Shown one piece after another: positions 8,181 to 17,274 of a stretch of 64,000 nt of DNA. A program made the translations under genes and the position numbers. This DNA is from Ruegeria sp. HKCCSA071 (GTDB taxonomy: Bacteria; Pseudomonadota; Alphaproteobacteria; Rhodobacterales; Rhodobacteraceae), in assembly GCF_017872555.1 (NCBI RefSeq), contig NZ_JAEDOX010000001.1, forward strand, positions 558,001 through 622,000. The letters run 5' to 3'. The notes beneath the pieces were generated by a model. The model ran no database searches, was not told the DNA's origin, and saw only the letters and a program-made list of their open reading frames with translations. The first letter of the stretch is position 1; the number at the start of each line of letters is the position of its first letter.

Positions 8181-9278
8181 ATGCTCAGAACGGCGATGAT
8201 TCTGTCTTTCTCACTCTGCGCCTTGAATGCCGCGGCCCAGACGCTGTCGGTTTCAGCCGGGATGGTCAAGCTGGAAGAAATGGTCGGCGGGTTGGAGACC
8301 CCATGGGCAGTTGGCATTTTGCCCGATGAAAGCTTCCTCGTCACGGAACGGGATGGAAGGTTGCTGTATGTGCGAAATAGTCAAGTAGAGGGTGTTTCAG
8401 GCGTTCCAAAGGTCGCGGCTCTGGGGCAGGGCGGATTGTTGGACGTCACGATCTCACGCAATTTCAATCAAAGCCGAGAGGTCTTTTTGACTTTTGCAAA
8501 ACCGCAAGGCGACGGTGCAGGAACTGCTGTTGCGGTTGCGCGCCTGTCCGAAACAGGCAAAAACCTTCAGAACTTCCGAGTAGTTTTCGAGGCATCGCCA
8601 GGTGGTACAGGTGGTCGCCATTTTGGCAGCCGTGTGGTCGAAGCGAATGATGGGACATTGTTCGTGACCTTGGGCGAGCGGGGACAGGCGGAGAAGGCAC
8701 AGGATCGGTCCAATCCTATGGGCTCGGTCATTCGTATCAACCGCGATGGGACGGTTCCGGCAGATAACCCCTTTGTGGGGCAATTGAATATCGAACCCGA
8801 GATATGGTCATACGGTCATCGAAATCCACAGGGCGCGGATTTGGACGCGCTTGGCCGACTTTGGATCTCGGAACACGGGGCGCGGGGTGGAGATGAAATC
8901 AACCAACCCCGCGCAGGTGCCAATTACGGCTGGCCTGTTATCTCGTACGGCACACATTATTCCGGAGACAAAATCGGGGAAGGTACAACCAAAGAAGGGC
9001 TGGAACAGCCGGTTCACTACTGGGATCCTTCCATAGCACCCTCTGGTCTGCTGGTTTATTCCGGCAAGCTCTGGCCGCAATGGGCAGGTGACACTTTCGT
9101 AGGATCGTTGAAGTTTGACTATATCGCCCGACTTAAGGGCGATCCAATGCACGAGGCCGAACAGATCAGAAGCCCTGAAACCGAGCGCGTCCGCGATATC
9201 GTCGAAGCGCCAGACGGGTCGATCTGGTTTATCTCGGTTGGGCAGGGGGCCGTCTACAGAATGGCCCCGGCAAAGTGA
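8181..9278 (+). CDS. PQQ-dependent sugar dehydrogenase-like protein (periplasmic beta-propeller)
   Basis: 365 residues from the ATG at 8181, which has AAGGGA upstream and opens a Sec signal peptide (cut near AAA/QT). The rest is the glucose/sorbosone dehydrogenase six-bladed propeller: GLETPWAVGILPDESFLVTE block, GGRHFGSRVV, LGERGQAEKAQD, and the cofactor/calcium region SYGHRNPQGADLD and SEHGARGGDEIN. This is the soluble aldose sugar dehydrogenase (YliI/Asd-like) group, which oxidises sugars with PQQ in the periplasm. Whether this strain makes PQQ is not visible here. It is convergent with the GlxA-like gene, with only 2 nt between stops. Confidence 0.88.
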   Translation: MLRTAMILSFSLCALNAAAQTLSVSAGMVKLEEMVGGLETPWAVGILPDESFLVTERDGRLLYVRNSQVEGVSGVPKVAALGQGGLLDVTISRNFNQSREVFLTFAKPQGDGAGTAVAVARLSETGKNLQNFRVVFEASPGGTGGRHFGSRVVEANDGTLFVTLGERGQAEKAQDRSNPMGSVIRINRDGTVPADNPFVGQLNIEPEIWSYGHRNPQGADLDALGRLWISEHGARGGDEINQPRAGANYGWPVISYGTHYSGDKIGEGTTKEGLEQPVHYWDPSIAPSGLLVYSGKLWPQWAGDTFVGSLKFDYIARLKGDPMHEAEQIRSPETERVRDIVEAPDGSIWFISVGQGAVYRMAPAK

Positions 9279-9280
9279 CC

Positions 9281-10285
9281 TTACACCGATAGCCGCCCGC
9301 TTTGCGCACCGCGCTCGCGATAGGGCGTGGTGTTGTAATGCGCGCGGTAGCATTTCGAGAAATGGCTAGGCGAGGCGAACCCACAGGCCAGGGCTACGTT
9401 GATGACACTCATATCGGTTTGCATTAGCAGGTTCCGCGCCTTGTGCAAACGAAGCTCCATATAGTACCGCTTGGGCGAGCGGCTGAGATAACGCCGGAAC
9501 AGGCGCTCAAGCTGGCGGGTCGACATACCGACTTCCTTGGCCAAAATCGAAGGTGAGATCGGCTCTTCTATGTTCTTTTCCATCATCAGGATGACCTGAC
9601 TCAACTTGGGGTGACGTACACCAATCCGTGTCGGTGTAGACAGGCGCTGCGTGTCCTGATCTGTCCGGATAGACGAATAGATCATCTGATCCGCCACCGC
9701 ATTTGCCAGGTCTTCGCCGAAATCGTCTGCAATCAACTTGAGCATCAGATCAATGGATGAAGTCCCCCCAGCCGTCGTCATACGACTGCCGTCAATCTGA
9801 AAGACTGCTTTCGTCAACTCGACCTCATCGAATTCTTCGATGAAACTGTCGGAGTTTTCCCAATGTATCGTCGCCCGCTTGTTGTCCAGCAGACCAGCCT
9901 TGGCCAAGGTATAAGCAGCCGTGCACAGACCGCCGATCCGCAGTCCGCGCCGTGCCTCGCGCCGCAACCAGTTCAGAATGCGTTTGGTTGTAGCAGCCTG
10001 CACGTCAACGCCCCCGCAAATCAGAACGACATCGTCGCGTTGCAGTTCGTCCAGGTCACGATCGAGTTTGAATTCGGTTCCGGCCGAACATGAAATTGAA
10101 TCTCCGCCTTCACCTGAAAGCGTCCATGTATAAAGCTGTTTGTCCGCCATGCGGTTTGCGATGCGCAGGCTGTCGAGTGCCGATGCAAAAGACAGCAGCG
10201 AAAACTTGTCCAAAAGGACAAAAACGAAATGACGGGGCATGGCCCCAGCATTTTCGACCGTGACTGCTTGGCGTTGCACTTGCAT
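9281..10285 (-). CDS. GlxA-family transcriptional regulator (DJ-1/PfpI plus AraC HTH)
   Basis: 334 residues. Residues 17-190 form a DJ-1/PfpI-like domain (HFVFVLLDKFSLLSFASALD start; nucleophile-elbow region GGLCTAAYTLAKAG), and the last 100 residues an AraC-type double HTH (MSTRQLERLFRRYLSRSPKRY; FASPSHFSKCYRAHY). Members of this GlxA/ArgR-like group regulate catabolism of nitrogen compounds such as arginine, glycine betaine or carnitine; which one applies here cannot be told. It is divergent from the DAHP synthase gene with 169 nt between starts. The ATG at 10285 has AAGGA at a suitable distance. Confidence 0.88.
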   Translation of the reverse strand: MQVQRQAVTVENAGAMPRHFVFVLLDKFSLLSFASALDSLRIANRMADKQLYTWTLSGEGGDSISCSAGTEFKLDRDLDELQRDDVVLICGGVDVQAATTKRILNWLRREARRGLRIGGLCTAAYTLAKAGLLDNKRATIHWENSDSFIEEFDEVELTKAVFQIDGSRMTTAGGTSSIDLMLKLIADDFGEDLANAVADQMIYSSIRTDQDTQRLSTPTRIGVRHPKLSQVILMMEKNIEEPISPSILAKEVGMSTRQLERLFRRYLSRSPKRYYMELRLHKARNLLMQTDMSVINVALACGFASPSHFSKCYRAHYNTTPYRERGAQSGRLSV

Positions 10286-10454
10286 GACAAAATGTCCTTA
10301 ATTCTGCGCGGGAAAACCAGGTATCCTGCGGCGTATTTGGCAGTCACCATGATCAAAGCTTGTTTGCGGCGTCAAGAGGCGCAAATGGGATATGGTCACT
10401 CTTCATTGCTTTTTGTATAGAGGCGACCTGAACACTTCAGCGGAGATCAAAGCT

Positions 10455-11825
10455 ATGACCGAATGGCAAAAAACGAACTGGCGCAACAAGCCCCGGGTTC
10501 AGATGCCAGACTATACCGACGAGGCCGCATTGGCCAAGGTCGAGGCCCAGCTTTCGCAGTATCCCCCGCTGGTCTTTGCCGGTGAGGCGCGGCGTCTCAA
10601 GCAACATCTTGGTGCCGCCGGTCGCGGCGAGGCCTTCCTGCTTCAGGGTGGGGATTGTGCTGAAAGCTTTGAACAATTCAGCGCCGATGCGATCCGTGAC
10701 ACCTTCAAGGTGATGCTGCAAATGGCGATGGTTCTAACCTATGGTGCCAAGGTGCCGGTGGTAAAGGTCGGTCGCATGGCCGGCCAATTTGCAAAGCCGC
10801 GCAGCGCCCCGACAGAGGTTGTGAATGGTGTAGAACTGCCCAGCTACCGCGGTGACATTATCAACGAATTGGCGTTCACGCCCGAAGCGCGGATTCCGAA
10901 TCCCGGCAAGATGTTGCAGGCCTACACACAGGCGGCGGCCACGTTGAACCTGCTGCGTGCCTTTTCAACCGGTGGCTTCGCCGACATGAGCCGTGTTCAT
11001 TCGTGGACGCTGGGCTTTACCGACGAACAGGACGTTCAGAAGTACTCCGAGGTGGCAGATCGCATTCAGGACACCATCGACTTCATGGAAGCAGCTGGCA
11101 TCACGGCAGACACGACGCACGAATTCTCGACTGTTGAATTCTACACCAGCCACGAAGGTCTGTTGCTTGAATATGAAGAGGCGCTGACCCGTCTGGATTC
11201 GACCTCGGGCAACTGGCTGGCCGGGTCTGGTCACATGATCTGGATCGGCGACCGTACACGCCAGCCTGACGGTGCACATGTCGAGTTCTGTCGTGGCGTT
11301 CTGAACCCGATCGGGTTGAAATGTGGTCCGACGACGACGGCAGAAGACCTCAAAGTTCTCATGTCGAAGCTGAACCCTGAAAATGAAGAGGGCCGCCTGA
11401 CCCTGATCGCGCGTTTTGGTGCAGGCAAGGCGGGTGAACACCTTCCGCGTCTGGTCAAGGCTGTGAAGGAAGAAGGCGCCAAGGTCACCTGGGTCTGCGA
11501 CCCGATGCACGGCAACACCATCAAATCGGCCACGGGCTACAAAACCCGTCCGTTCGATTCTGTCTTGCGTGAGGTGCGCGATTTCTTTGGCGTGCATCAG
11601 TCTGAGGGCACGATCCCCGGCGGTGTCCATTTCGAGATGACCGGTCTCGACGTTACCGAATGCACCGGTGGTGTGCGGGCCGTGACCGAAGAGGATCTGT
11701 CAGATCGCTACCACACCGCCTGCGACCCGCGCCTGAACGCGTCTCAGTCGCTGGAACTGGCGTTCCTGGTGGCGGAAGAACTGACCAACCTGCGCCGCAA
11801 CGGATCAAAACGCGCCGCAAGTTAA
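10455..11825 (+). CDS. 3-deoxy-7-phosphoheptulonate synthase, class II
   Basis: 456 residues from the ATG at 10455 (GGAG 9 nt upstream; family proteins start near W-x-x-x-x-W-R). Catalyses the first step of the shikimate pathway, condensing phosphoenolpyruvate with erythrose 4-phosphate. Class II (plant/mycobacterial AroAII) motifs are clear: [57 protein letters not shown] and [10 protein letters not shown], which include the metal- and PEP-binding residues. Stands alone, with its own terminator, 17 kb from the shikimate gene aroQ in this window. Confidence 0.95.
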   Translation: MTEWQKTNWRNKPRVQMPDYTDEAALAKVEAQLSQYPPLVFAGEARRLKQHLGAAGRGEAFLLQGGDCAESFEQFSADAIRDTFKVMLQMAMVLTYGAKVPVVKVGRMAGQFAKPRSAPTEVVNGVELPSYRGDIINELAFTPEARIPNPGKMLQAYTQAAATLNLLRAFSTGGFADMSRVHSWTLGFTDEQDVQKYSEVADRIQDTIDFMEAAGITADTTHEFSTVEFYTSHEGLLLEYEEALTRLDSTSGNWLAGSGHMIWIGDRTRQPDGAHVEFCRGVLNPIGLKCGPTTTAEDLKVLMSKLNPENEEGRLTLIARFGAGKAGEHLPRLVKAVKEEGAKVTWVCDPMHGNTIKSATGYKTRPFDSVLREVRDFFGVHQSEGTIPGGVHFEMTGLDVTECTGGVRAVTEEDLSDRYHTACDPRLNASQSLELAFLVAEELTNLRRNGSKRAAS

Positions 11826-11842
11826 GCGTTCGAAAAGAAAGA

Positions 11843-11874
11843 AAAACAGCGGGCCACCGGTCCGCTGTTTTTTG
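11843..11874 (+). terminator. intrinsic terminator of the DAHP synthase gene
   Basis: Ten-bp perfect stem AAAACAGCGG / CCGCTGTTTT with a 9-nt loop and a run of six or seven T, 18 nt after the stop. Confidence 0.88.
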
Positions 11875-11894
11875 TTCCGGGTGTTCAGACTGGT

Positions 11895-12569
11895 TCAGTC
11901 ATCGCGCGACACGACCAGACGAAGGTGCTTGGCCGCGCGTTTGAAATCCGTTTGGTCTTCGGCAAAACCGTCAACGGTTTGAGGCACAGCAGGAGTTGGT
12001 ATCTGAATTTCCGAAAATGACTTTATCCGCGTATCTGAAATCGAAAATCGGCGTGGGGTTTTACCAATCGCACCATCCGCGACCATGACGCCCAGAACCC
12101 GGCTAACGTCGCCCAGATCGCTTTTGAGCGGCAAAAGGATCATGCAGGCCTGCATCCGGGTACGCCCCAGTATCCCGCTCGACTCCAGACCCAGTTCTGC
12201 GACGGCGGGTGCTGCAAATACCTGCTCCAGAACGTCCTTAATCCTGGCGCGATCATCAGGCTGAAAGAAGGCCGTCACAGGCATGCCACGAACCTCCATC
12301 CCCGCAAGCGCGTTCAGGTGACTTCCGGCAAGGCGAAACCGGGCCAGTCCCGGGGCGATCCGTTCAAGAATGAAAGTATATTCGAGTATGTTTTCCAGCC
12401 CGCGCGGGTCGACCTGGGACCGCATCGGAACACCGTCACCGCTCAGCAATGCAGTCCAATACGCCTCGGCCTGGCGGATCGGCGTAAGGCTGCGCCCACT
12501 GTCAAAGCGATCCATTGCGACGATCTTTCCAAAATCTGACCCGGAACCAGTCCCGAAAAAGGTTTTCAT
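11895..12569 (-). CDS. PAS_5-family single-domain PAS protein
   Basis: 224 residues. Residues 20-160 match the PAS_5 family (PF07310): the block RQAEAYWTALLSGDGVPMRS, then DPRGLENILEYTF and ARFRLAGSHLNALAGMEVRGM, followed by ILLPL and a VLGVMVADG strand. PAS_5 proteins have no output domain; one relative, Caulobacter MopJ, is a polar protein acting on the CtrA/cell-cycle circuit. The C-terminal 60 residues look disordered. I chose the ATG at 12569; a GTG three codons earlier is the alternative. The gene reads away from a perfect CtrA-type site at 12695-12709, which suggests cell-cycle control. Confidence 0.82.
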   Translation of the reverse strand: MKTFFGTGSGSDFGKIVAMDRFDSGRSLTPIRQAEAYWTALLSGDGVPMRSQVDPRGLENILEYTFILERIAPGLARFRLAGSHLNALAGMEVRGMPVTAFFQPDDRARIKDVLEQVFAAPAVAELGLESSGILGRTRMQACMILLPLKSDLGDVSRVLGVMVADGAIGKTPRRFSISDTRIKSFSEIQIPTPAVPQTVDGFAEDQTDFKRAAKHLRLVVSRDD

Positions 12570-12694
12570 TTTCTTCACCCTAACGTCAATTGGCCGCCAT
12601 TTTCATAAAATGCAACACAACCGGAGCATTTGTGGCCTGCAAGCCATTACCAGGGGTAGTTTGACTCGGGTTTATTCAATTTTGGAGTAATTCT

Positions 12695-12709
12695 TTAACG
12701 AATGGTTAA
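12695..12709. promoter_or_regulatory. CtrA-type binding site TTAA-N7-TTAA
   Basis: TTAACGAATGGTTAA matches the full alphaproteobacterial CtrA consensus (TTAA-N7-TTAA) without mismatch. It lies in the 245-nt gap between the divergent PAS_5 gene (start 126 nt away) and yicC (start 106 nt away). Nothing else is seen in this gap. The match is observed; binding is inferred. Confidence 0.55.
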
Positions 12710-12814
12710 CTTACGCCAAACAAATGCTGCCTCAGCAAACTCTTGCTCTGCACCGGCCAATCGCATTAGGTGCGGCACACATCCAAAAGGGTGAGGTCAC
12801 AGGAAAGGACAGTC

Positions 12815-13705
12815 ATGATCAGATCCATGACCGGGTTTGCCTCGGGGAAAGGGGAATACGGACCGCACAGCTGGACGTGGGAGTTGCGCAGTGTCAACGG
12901 CAAAGGCCTTGATATGCGCCTGCGCGTCCCTGATTGGCTGACCGGGCTTGAGGTGGCCCTTAGGGGCGCGCTGTCAAAATCCCTGAGCCGTGGGAATGTG
13001 ACCCTGTCAATGCGTCTGACCCGCGAGGACTCTGCCTCGGAGCTGGCCTTGAACGAGGTCGCTATGGCCGCAGCCCTGAGCGCATTGGATCAAACACACA
13101 AGATGGCAGCTGCGCGCGGTATCGCTCTGGAACCGCCACGCGCCTCGGACCTTTTGGCACTGAAAGGCATGTTGGATGCAACCGCAGATGCGGATGATCC
13201 CGCGCCGCTGGTGGCGCGCCTGACCGAAGATTTCAACGACCTGTTGGCCGCTTTTGTCGATATGCGCCGGGCCGAGGGCGAAGCGTTGGCTACCGTGCTG
13301 AACACTCAGCTGGATCAGGTTGCGGCGCTGACAGCACAGGCAGCCGATCTGGCCGTGCATCGTAAGGACAAGATGGCCGCGACACTGCGGGACAATCTGA
13401 CACACGTACTGGACAACGCGCAGGGCGCGGACCCGGATCGCGTTGCGCAGGAACTGGCTTTGATCGCGGTCAAAGCCGACATTACCGAAGAGATCGACCG
13501 CCTGTCTGCACATGTGGCCGCAGCAAGAGAGCTGCTTAGGCAGGAAGGGGCGGTCGGACGCAAGCTTGATTTCCTGATGCAAGAGTTCAACCGCGAAACC
13601 AACACGCTATGCTCCAAGGCTCAGAGTACGGAGCTGACGGCTGTCGGGCTGGAACTGAAGGCGGTGATTGATCAGATGCGCGAACAAGTGCAAAACGTAG
13701 AATGA
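12815..13705 (+). CDS. yicC: YicC-family endoribonuclease
   Basis: 296 residues from the ATG at 12815, preceded by AGGAAAGGA; the opening [13 protein letters not shown] is the invariant YicC N-terminus. The C-terminal half carries the DUF1732 block ([21 protein letters not shown] split over two strands, then [22 protein letters not shown]). YicC proteins are Mn-dependent ring-shaped endoribonucleases; E. coli YicC is linked to decay of the RyhB small RNA. As in many bacteria, it is directly upstream of and overlaps the guanylate kinase gene. Confidence 0.95.
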   Translation: MIRSMTGFASGKGEYGPHSWTWELRSVNGKGLDMRLRVPDWLTGLEVALRGALSKSLSRGNVTLSMRLTREDSASELALNEVAMAAALSALDQTHKMAAARGIALEPPRASDLLALKGMLDATADADDPAPLVARLTEDFNDLLAAFVDMRRAEGEALATVLNTQLDQVAALTAQAADLAVHRKDKMAATLRDNLTHVLDNAQGADPDRVAQELALIAVKADITEEIDRLSAHVAAARELLRQEGAVGRKLDFLMQEFNRETNTLCSKAQSTELTAVGLELKAVIDQMREQVQNVE

Positions 13706-13722
13706 AGATGGGAACGACTGAT

Positions 13723-14364
13723 ATGGCGGATCGCCGAGGCCTTTTAATCATCCTGTCTTCCCCGTCCGGGGCAGGCAAATCCACTCTGGCAAAGCGGCTG
13801 ATGGACTGGGACAAGGACCTTGAGTTTTCGGTTTCGGCCACAACCCGTGCCCCGCGTCCGGGGGAAGAAGATGGGCGGGACTACTATTTTCTTTCTGAAG
13901 ACGAGTTCAAGCAGAAGGTCGCCGATGGCCAGATGCTGGAACATGCGCATGTCTTCGGTAACTTCTACGGCTCACCCGCTGATCCGGTGCGCAGTTCGAT
14001 CCACGCAGGCAAGGACGTGCTGTTCGACGTGGACTGGCAAGGCGAGGTTCAGATCCGCAACTCGGATCTGGGTAAGCATGCGTTGTCGATCTTCATCCTG
14101 CCGCCTTCGATCCCCGAACTGCGCCGCCGTCTGGAATCACGTGGGCAAGATAGCGATGAAGTTATCGCAAGGCGGATGCTCAAAAGCTGGGATGAGATCA
14201 GCCACTGGGGCTATTATGATTATGTCCTGATCAATGACGATCTTGAGGCGACCGAAAAGAAGCTCAAGACCATCGTCAGCGCCGAACGGATGCGCCGTAT
14301 TCAACAGCCAAATCTGCAACAACACGTGCGCAAGCTTCAAAACGAATTCGAGGGGCTGTCATGA
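13723..14364 (+). CDS. gmk: guanylate kinase
   Basis: 213 residues from the ATG at 13723; an in-frame ATG at 13702 overlapping the yicC stop (ATGA) would add seven residues and is nearly as likely. Converts GMP to GDP with ATP. P-loop [10 protein letters not shown] (about residues 11-20), GMP-binding region [17 protein letters not shown], then the lid and the [10 protein letters not shown] strand. Length is normal. The yicC-gmk pair is conserved across proteobacteria, and the following carbonic-anhydrase-like gene starts inside its stop codon. Confidence 0.95.
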   Translation: MADRRGLLIILSSPSGAGKSTLAKRLMDWDKDLEFSVSATTRAPRPGEEDGRDYYFLSEDEFKQKVADGQMLEHAHVFGNFYGSPADPVRSSIHAGKDVLFDVDWQGEVQIRNSDLGKHALSIFILPPSIPELRRRLESRGQDSDEVIARRMLKSWDEISHWGYYDYVLINDDLEATEKKLKTIVSAERMRRIQQPNLQQHVRKLQNEFEGLS

Positions 14365-14885
14365 CGATCTACGCGTTAGGCGAGCACATGCCCGAAATTC
14401 ACGAGGACACATGGGTTGCACCCGATGCCAACCTGATCGGCAAGGTTGTGCTGGAACAGGGCGCCTCGGTTTGGTTCGGCTGCACGATTCGCGCAGATCA
14501 CGAGGAAATCCGCGTTGGTGCAGGTAGCAACGTTCAGGAAAACTGCGTCATGCACATCGATGCCGGGTATCCTTTGTCGATCGGTCCGAATTGCACCATC
14601 GGACACAAAGTGATGTTGCACGGGTGCACAATCGGAGAAAATACTCTGATCGGTATGGGCGCGATTGTTCTGAATGGTGCCCGGATCGGGCGGAATTGCC
14701 TGATCGGGGCAGGGGCCCTGATCACGGAAGGCAAGGAGATTCCGGATAATTCCCTTGTGATGGGGTCTCCGGGCAAAGTGGTGCGCCAGCTTGACGAGGC
14801 CGCAGCAAAACGGATTACCCTAAGCGCGATGCATTATCAGGAAAACATGCGCAGGTTTCGGGACACTCTGAGACCTGTTCAATAA
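14361..14885 (+). CDS. gamma-class carbonic anhydrase-like protein (left-handed beta-helix)
   Basis: 174 residues, YrdA/PaaY-type. Hexapeptide repeats run through residues 18-140, with the three zinc-binding histidines expected in [16 protein letters not shown] and the HGC turn. The C-terminus has the usual helix packing on the trimer ([17 protein letters not shown]). Proteins of this group bind a divalent metal and some hydrate CO2; many have no proven activity. Overlaps gmk by 4 nt (ATGA), so it is co-translated with yicC-gmk. Confidence 0.9.
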   Translation: MTIYALGEHMPEIHEDTWVAPDANLIGKVVLEQGASVWFGCTIRADHEEIRVGAGSNVQENCVMHIDAGYPLSIGPNCTIGHKVMLHGCTIGENTLIGMGAIVLNGARIGRNCLIGAGALITEGKEIPDNSLVMGSPGKVVRQLDEAAAKRITLSAMHYQENMRRFRDTLRPVQ

Positions 14886-14913
14886 AGCGCGCGGATTGAT
14901 CGGGGTTTGAAGC

Positions 14914-15960
14914 ATGTCAGATGACCTTCTTGATGGGTTTGTTCAGGCCATCCCAATGCCCGCGCTGATGGTGGATCAGACTGAACGGATCATTGCCGCC
15001 AATACGGATGCGAAAACCCTTCTGGGGCAGAATATCGTGGGGCGGCATTTCGCGACCATCCTGCGGCAGCCACAGGTTTTTGAAGCGATTGAGCAAAGCC
15101 TTCAGTCCAAAGGAACAAAGGCAGCGCGTCATCTTTCCAATGATGGCGCGCAGGACACAACATTTGATGTGCAATGCCGGTATATGAACGGGGTCGGAGC
15201 TGTGTCGGGCGGGGCCGTTCTGACCACTTTTCAAGATGTCACGCATCTGGAACAGGCAAGTCAGATGCGCCGCGACTTTGTTGCCAATGTCAGTCACGAA
15301 TTGCGGACGCCTTTGACGGCACTGATGGGCTTCATTGAAACCTTGCGCGGCCCTGCACGCAACGATCCGGCTGCGCGCGACCGGTTCCTGCAAATCATGG
15401 CCGATGAAGCCAACAGGATGAACCGGCTGGTTGGCGATCTTTTGTCACTGAACCGCGTGGAAAGTGAAGAAAGAGTTCGTCCAAATCAACAGCTGGAGTT
15501 GACAGGGCTGCTGCAATCCACCATGAACTCGTTGCGCCCCCTTGCGGAAGAGGCGGGCGTGACGCTGACGCTTGACGCACTGGACGGCCCGCTTTCCGTG
15601 ACCGGAGACAGCGATCAGTTACGGCAGGTATTCACCAACCTGATCGAAAACGGAATAAAATACGGTGCCAGCGGTGGCAGCGTCACGGTCAGCGTTTTGT
15701 CATCAGAGCGTGACGCGGCGATGCGTGGGCCTGGGGTGCGGGTGAAGGTCATCGACAAGGGGCCAGGGATTGATTCCGTACACCTGCCACGCCTGACCGA
15801 GCGATTCTATCGCGCCGACAACCACAGGTCCCGACAGTTGGGTGGAACGGGGCTGGGGCTGGCCATCGTCAAGCACATCGTCAATCGCCACCGCGGACGG
15901 TTGCGCGTGGAAAGTGAGTTGGGAAAAGGTTCCGTGTTTACGGTCATCTTACCACGTTAG
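14914..15960 (+). CDS. phoR: phosphate regulon sensor histidine kinase PhoR, without membrane anchor
   Basis: 348 residues. A PAS domain occupies residues 10-110 and is followed by the dimerisation helix with the phospho-acceptor His128 in the H-box FVANVSHELRTPL, and a HATPase domain with N-box NLIENGIKYG, G1 DKGPGI and G2 GGTGLGLAIVKH. It should phosphorylate PhoB when phosphate is low. Unlike E. coli PhoR there is no transmembrane segment before the PAS domain, and only 28 nt separate it from the previous gene, so the protein appears cytoplasmic. It heads the phoR-pstSCAB-phoU-phoB block. Confidence 0.93.
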   Translation: MSDDLLDGFVQAIPMPALMVDQTERIIAANTDAKTLLGQNIVGRHFATILRQPQVFEAIEQSLQSKGTKAARHLSNDGAQDTTFDVQCRYMNGVGAVSGGAVLTTFQDVTHLEQASQMRRDFVANVSHELRTPLTALMGFIETLRGPARNDPAARDRFLQIMADEANRMNRLVGDLLSLNRVESEERVRPNQQLELTGLLQSTMNSLRPLAEEAGVTLTLDALDGPLSVTGDSDQLRQVFTNLIENGIKYGASGGSVTVSVLSSERDAAMRGPGVRVKVIDKGPGIDSVHLPRLTERFYRADNHRSRQLGGTGLGLAIVKHIVNRHRGRLRVESELGKGSVFTVILPR

Positions 15961-16035
15961 CCCTTCCCGCATTACCACCCTACGAAATCTGCCTCGTTAC
16001 GATTTTTTGATCCGAAATCTCAGGATATTCGAGAG

Positions 16036-16079
16036 TTGTCATAAAAGCGTTACACACTTGTCACAAAAGGCTTACGCAC
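16036..16079 (+). promoter_or_regulatory. double Pho box upstream of pstS
   Basis: Two tandem 22-bp copies: TTGTCATAAAAGCGTTAC plus four bases (16036-16057) and TTGTCACAAAAGGCTTAC plus four bases (16058-16079). Each has the Pho-box form of 7-bp half-sites separated by an A-rich 4-bp spacer, on an 11-bp period, as bound by PhoB. The second copy ends 66 nt before the pstS start, placing it over the expected promoter. The pattern is observed; control by PhoB is inferred from family knowledge and from the phoB gene 5.5 kb downstream. Confidence 0.85.
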
Positions 16080-16145
16080 GACCCCTAGGGGTGCACGCAG
16101 GATCATCATGGGGGTGATCAATCATACCTTTTCAAGGAGACTGAA

Positions 16146-17186
16146 ATGTCCTTTGTGAAACTGTCGGCTTCTGCGCTGGCAATCGCCGCCGTCTCGGCAA
16201 CCACCGCTGCTGCCCGTGACAACGTTCAGGTTGCCGGTTCGTCGACCGTTCTGCCATATGCCTCGATCGTTGCGGAACTGTTTGGTGAGAACACCGATTT
16301 CCCGACCCCGGTTGTTGAATCGGGCGGTTCGTCAGCTGGTCTGAAGCGTTTCTGTGAAGGTGTTGGTGAAAACACCATCGACATTGCAAACGCATCGCGC
16401 GCGATCCGTGAAAAAGAAATCAAAGCCTGCGCCGAAAACGGTGTGACTGACATCATGGAAGTCCGCATCGGTTATGATGGTATCGTTTTTGCAAGCCAGC
16501 AGACCGGTCCTGCCTTCACCGCTTTTGAACCTGCCGACATCTTTAACGCTTTGGGCGCAAAAGTTCTGAAAGACGGTGAAGTGGTTGATAATCCTTACAC
16601 TACTTGGGCCGAATTCAACCCTGAACTGCCTGATGTAGAAATCGCTGGCTTTATTCCGGGCACCAAACACGGCACCCGTGAAGTGTTCGAAGAAAAAGTT
16701 CTGCTGATCGGTTGTGAAGCGACCGGCGCGATGGAAGCCATGATTGCTGGCGGCATGAGCGAAGACGACGCAGAAGATGCATGTCTGGCCGTTCGTACCG
16801 ACGGGAAAGCGGTCGACATTGATGGTGACTACACCGAAACGCTGGCGCGTATCGACACCAATCCCAATGGCATCGGCATCTTTGGTCTGGCGTTCTACGA
16901 GAACAACACCGACAAGCTGAAAGTGGCAACCATGTCGGGTATCGCTCCTTCGACCGAAACCATCTCGACCGGTGAATATCCGGTTTCGCGCCCGCTGTTC
17001 TTCTACGTGAAGAAAGCCCATATCGGCGTGATTCCCGGCCTGAAAGAATACGCCCAGTTCTTTACCCACGACGAAATCGCAGGTGCTTCGGGTCCTCTGG
17101 CAAATTATGGTCTGGTTGCGGACCCTGAGCTGGCAAAGACTCAGGATGCAATCGCCAACGAAGTAACCATGGGTTCGGGCAGCTAA
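16146..17186 (+). CDS. pstS: phosphate ABC transporter periplasmic binding protein PstS
   Basis: 346 residues with a Sec signal peptide (cut near AAA/RD) and a strong ribosome site (AAGGAG). The mature start NVQVAGSSTVLPYASIVAEL carries the phosphate-binding Ser/Thr loop, and the second loop is ESGGSSAGLKRFCEG; GTKHGTREVFEEK and DANASRAI-like segments (IDIANASRAI) complete the site. It binds phosphate in the periplasm for PstCA. Two further cysteines (LIGCEAT, EDACLAV) may pair. Expression should be PhoB-dependent through the double Pho box just upstream, and a hairpin after the gene may keep its mRNA in excess. Confidence 0.95.
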   Translation: MSFVKLSASALAIAAVSATTAAARDNVQVAGSSTVLPYASIVAELFGENTDFPTPVVESGGSSAGLKRFCEGVGENTIDIANASRAIREKEIKACAENGVTDIMEVRIGYDGIVFASQQTGPAFTAFEPADIFNALGAKVLKDGEVVDNPYTTWAEFNPELPDVEIAGFIPGTKHGTREVFEEKVLLIGCEATGAMEAMIAGGMSEDDAEDACLAVRTDGKAVDIDGDYTETLARIDTNPNGIGIFGLAFYENNTDKLKVATMSGIAPSTETISTGEYPVSRPLFFYVKKAHIGVIPGLKEYAQFFTHDEIAGASGPLANYGLVADPELAKTQDAIANEVTMGSGS

Positions 17187-17209
17187 TCCGGCCTTTGGTT
17201 CGAAATACC

Positions 17210-17233
17210 GGGGGCGGCATTCCTGTCGCCCCC
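17210..17233 (+). terminator. hairpin between pstS and pstC
   Basis: Perfect 7-bp GC stem GGGGGCG / CGCCCCC with a 10-nt loop in the 88-nt gap after pstS. No strong U-run follows (ACGTTTATTAG), so it is more likely an mRNA stabiliser or partial terminator than a full stop. Confidence 0.6.
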
Positions 17234-17274
17234 ACGTTTATTAGCTTTCCCGGCCAAGACCAAATGGGGGTTTC

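Noticed and set aside
11886..11899. GTTC-N6-GTTC at the 3' end of the PAS_5 gene as a LexA box
   Set aside because: Spacing is 6 instead of 7 and it lies inside the end of a gene, not at a promoter.
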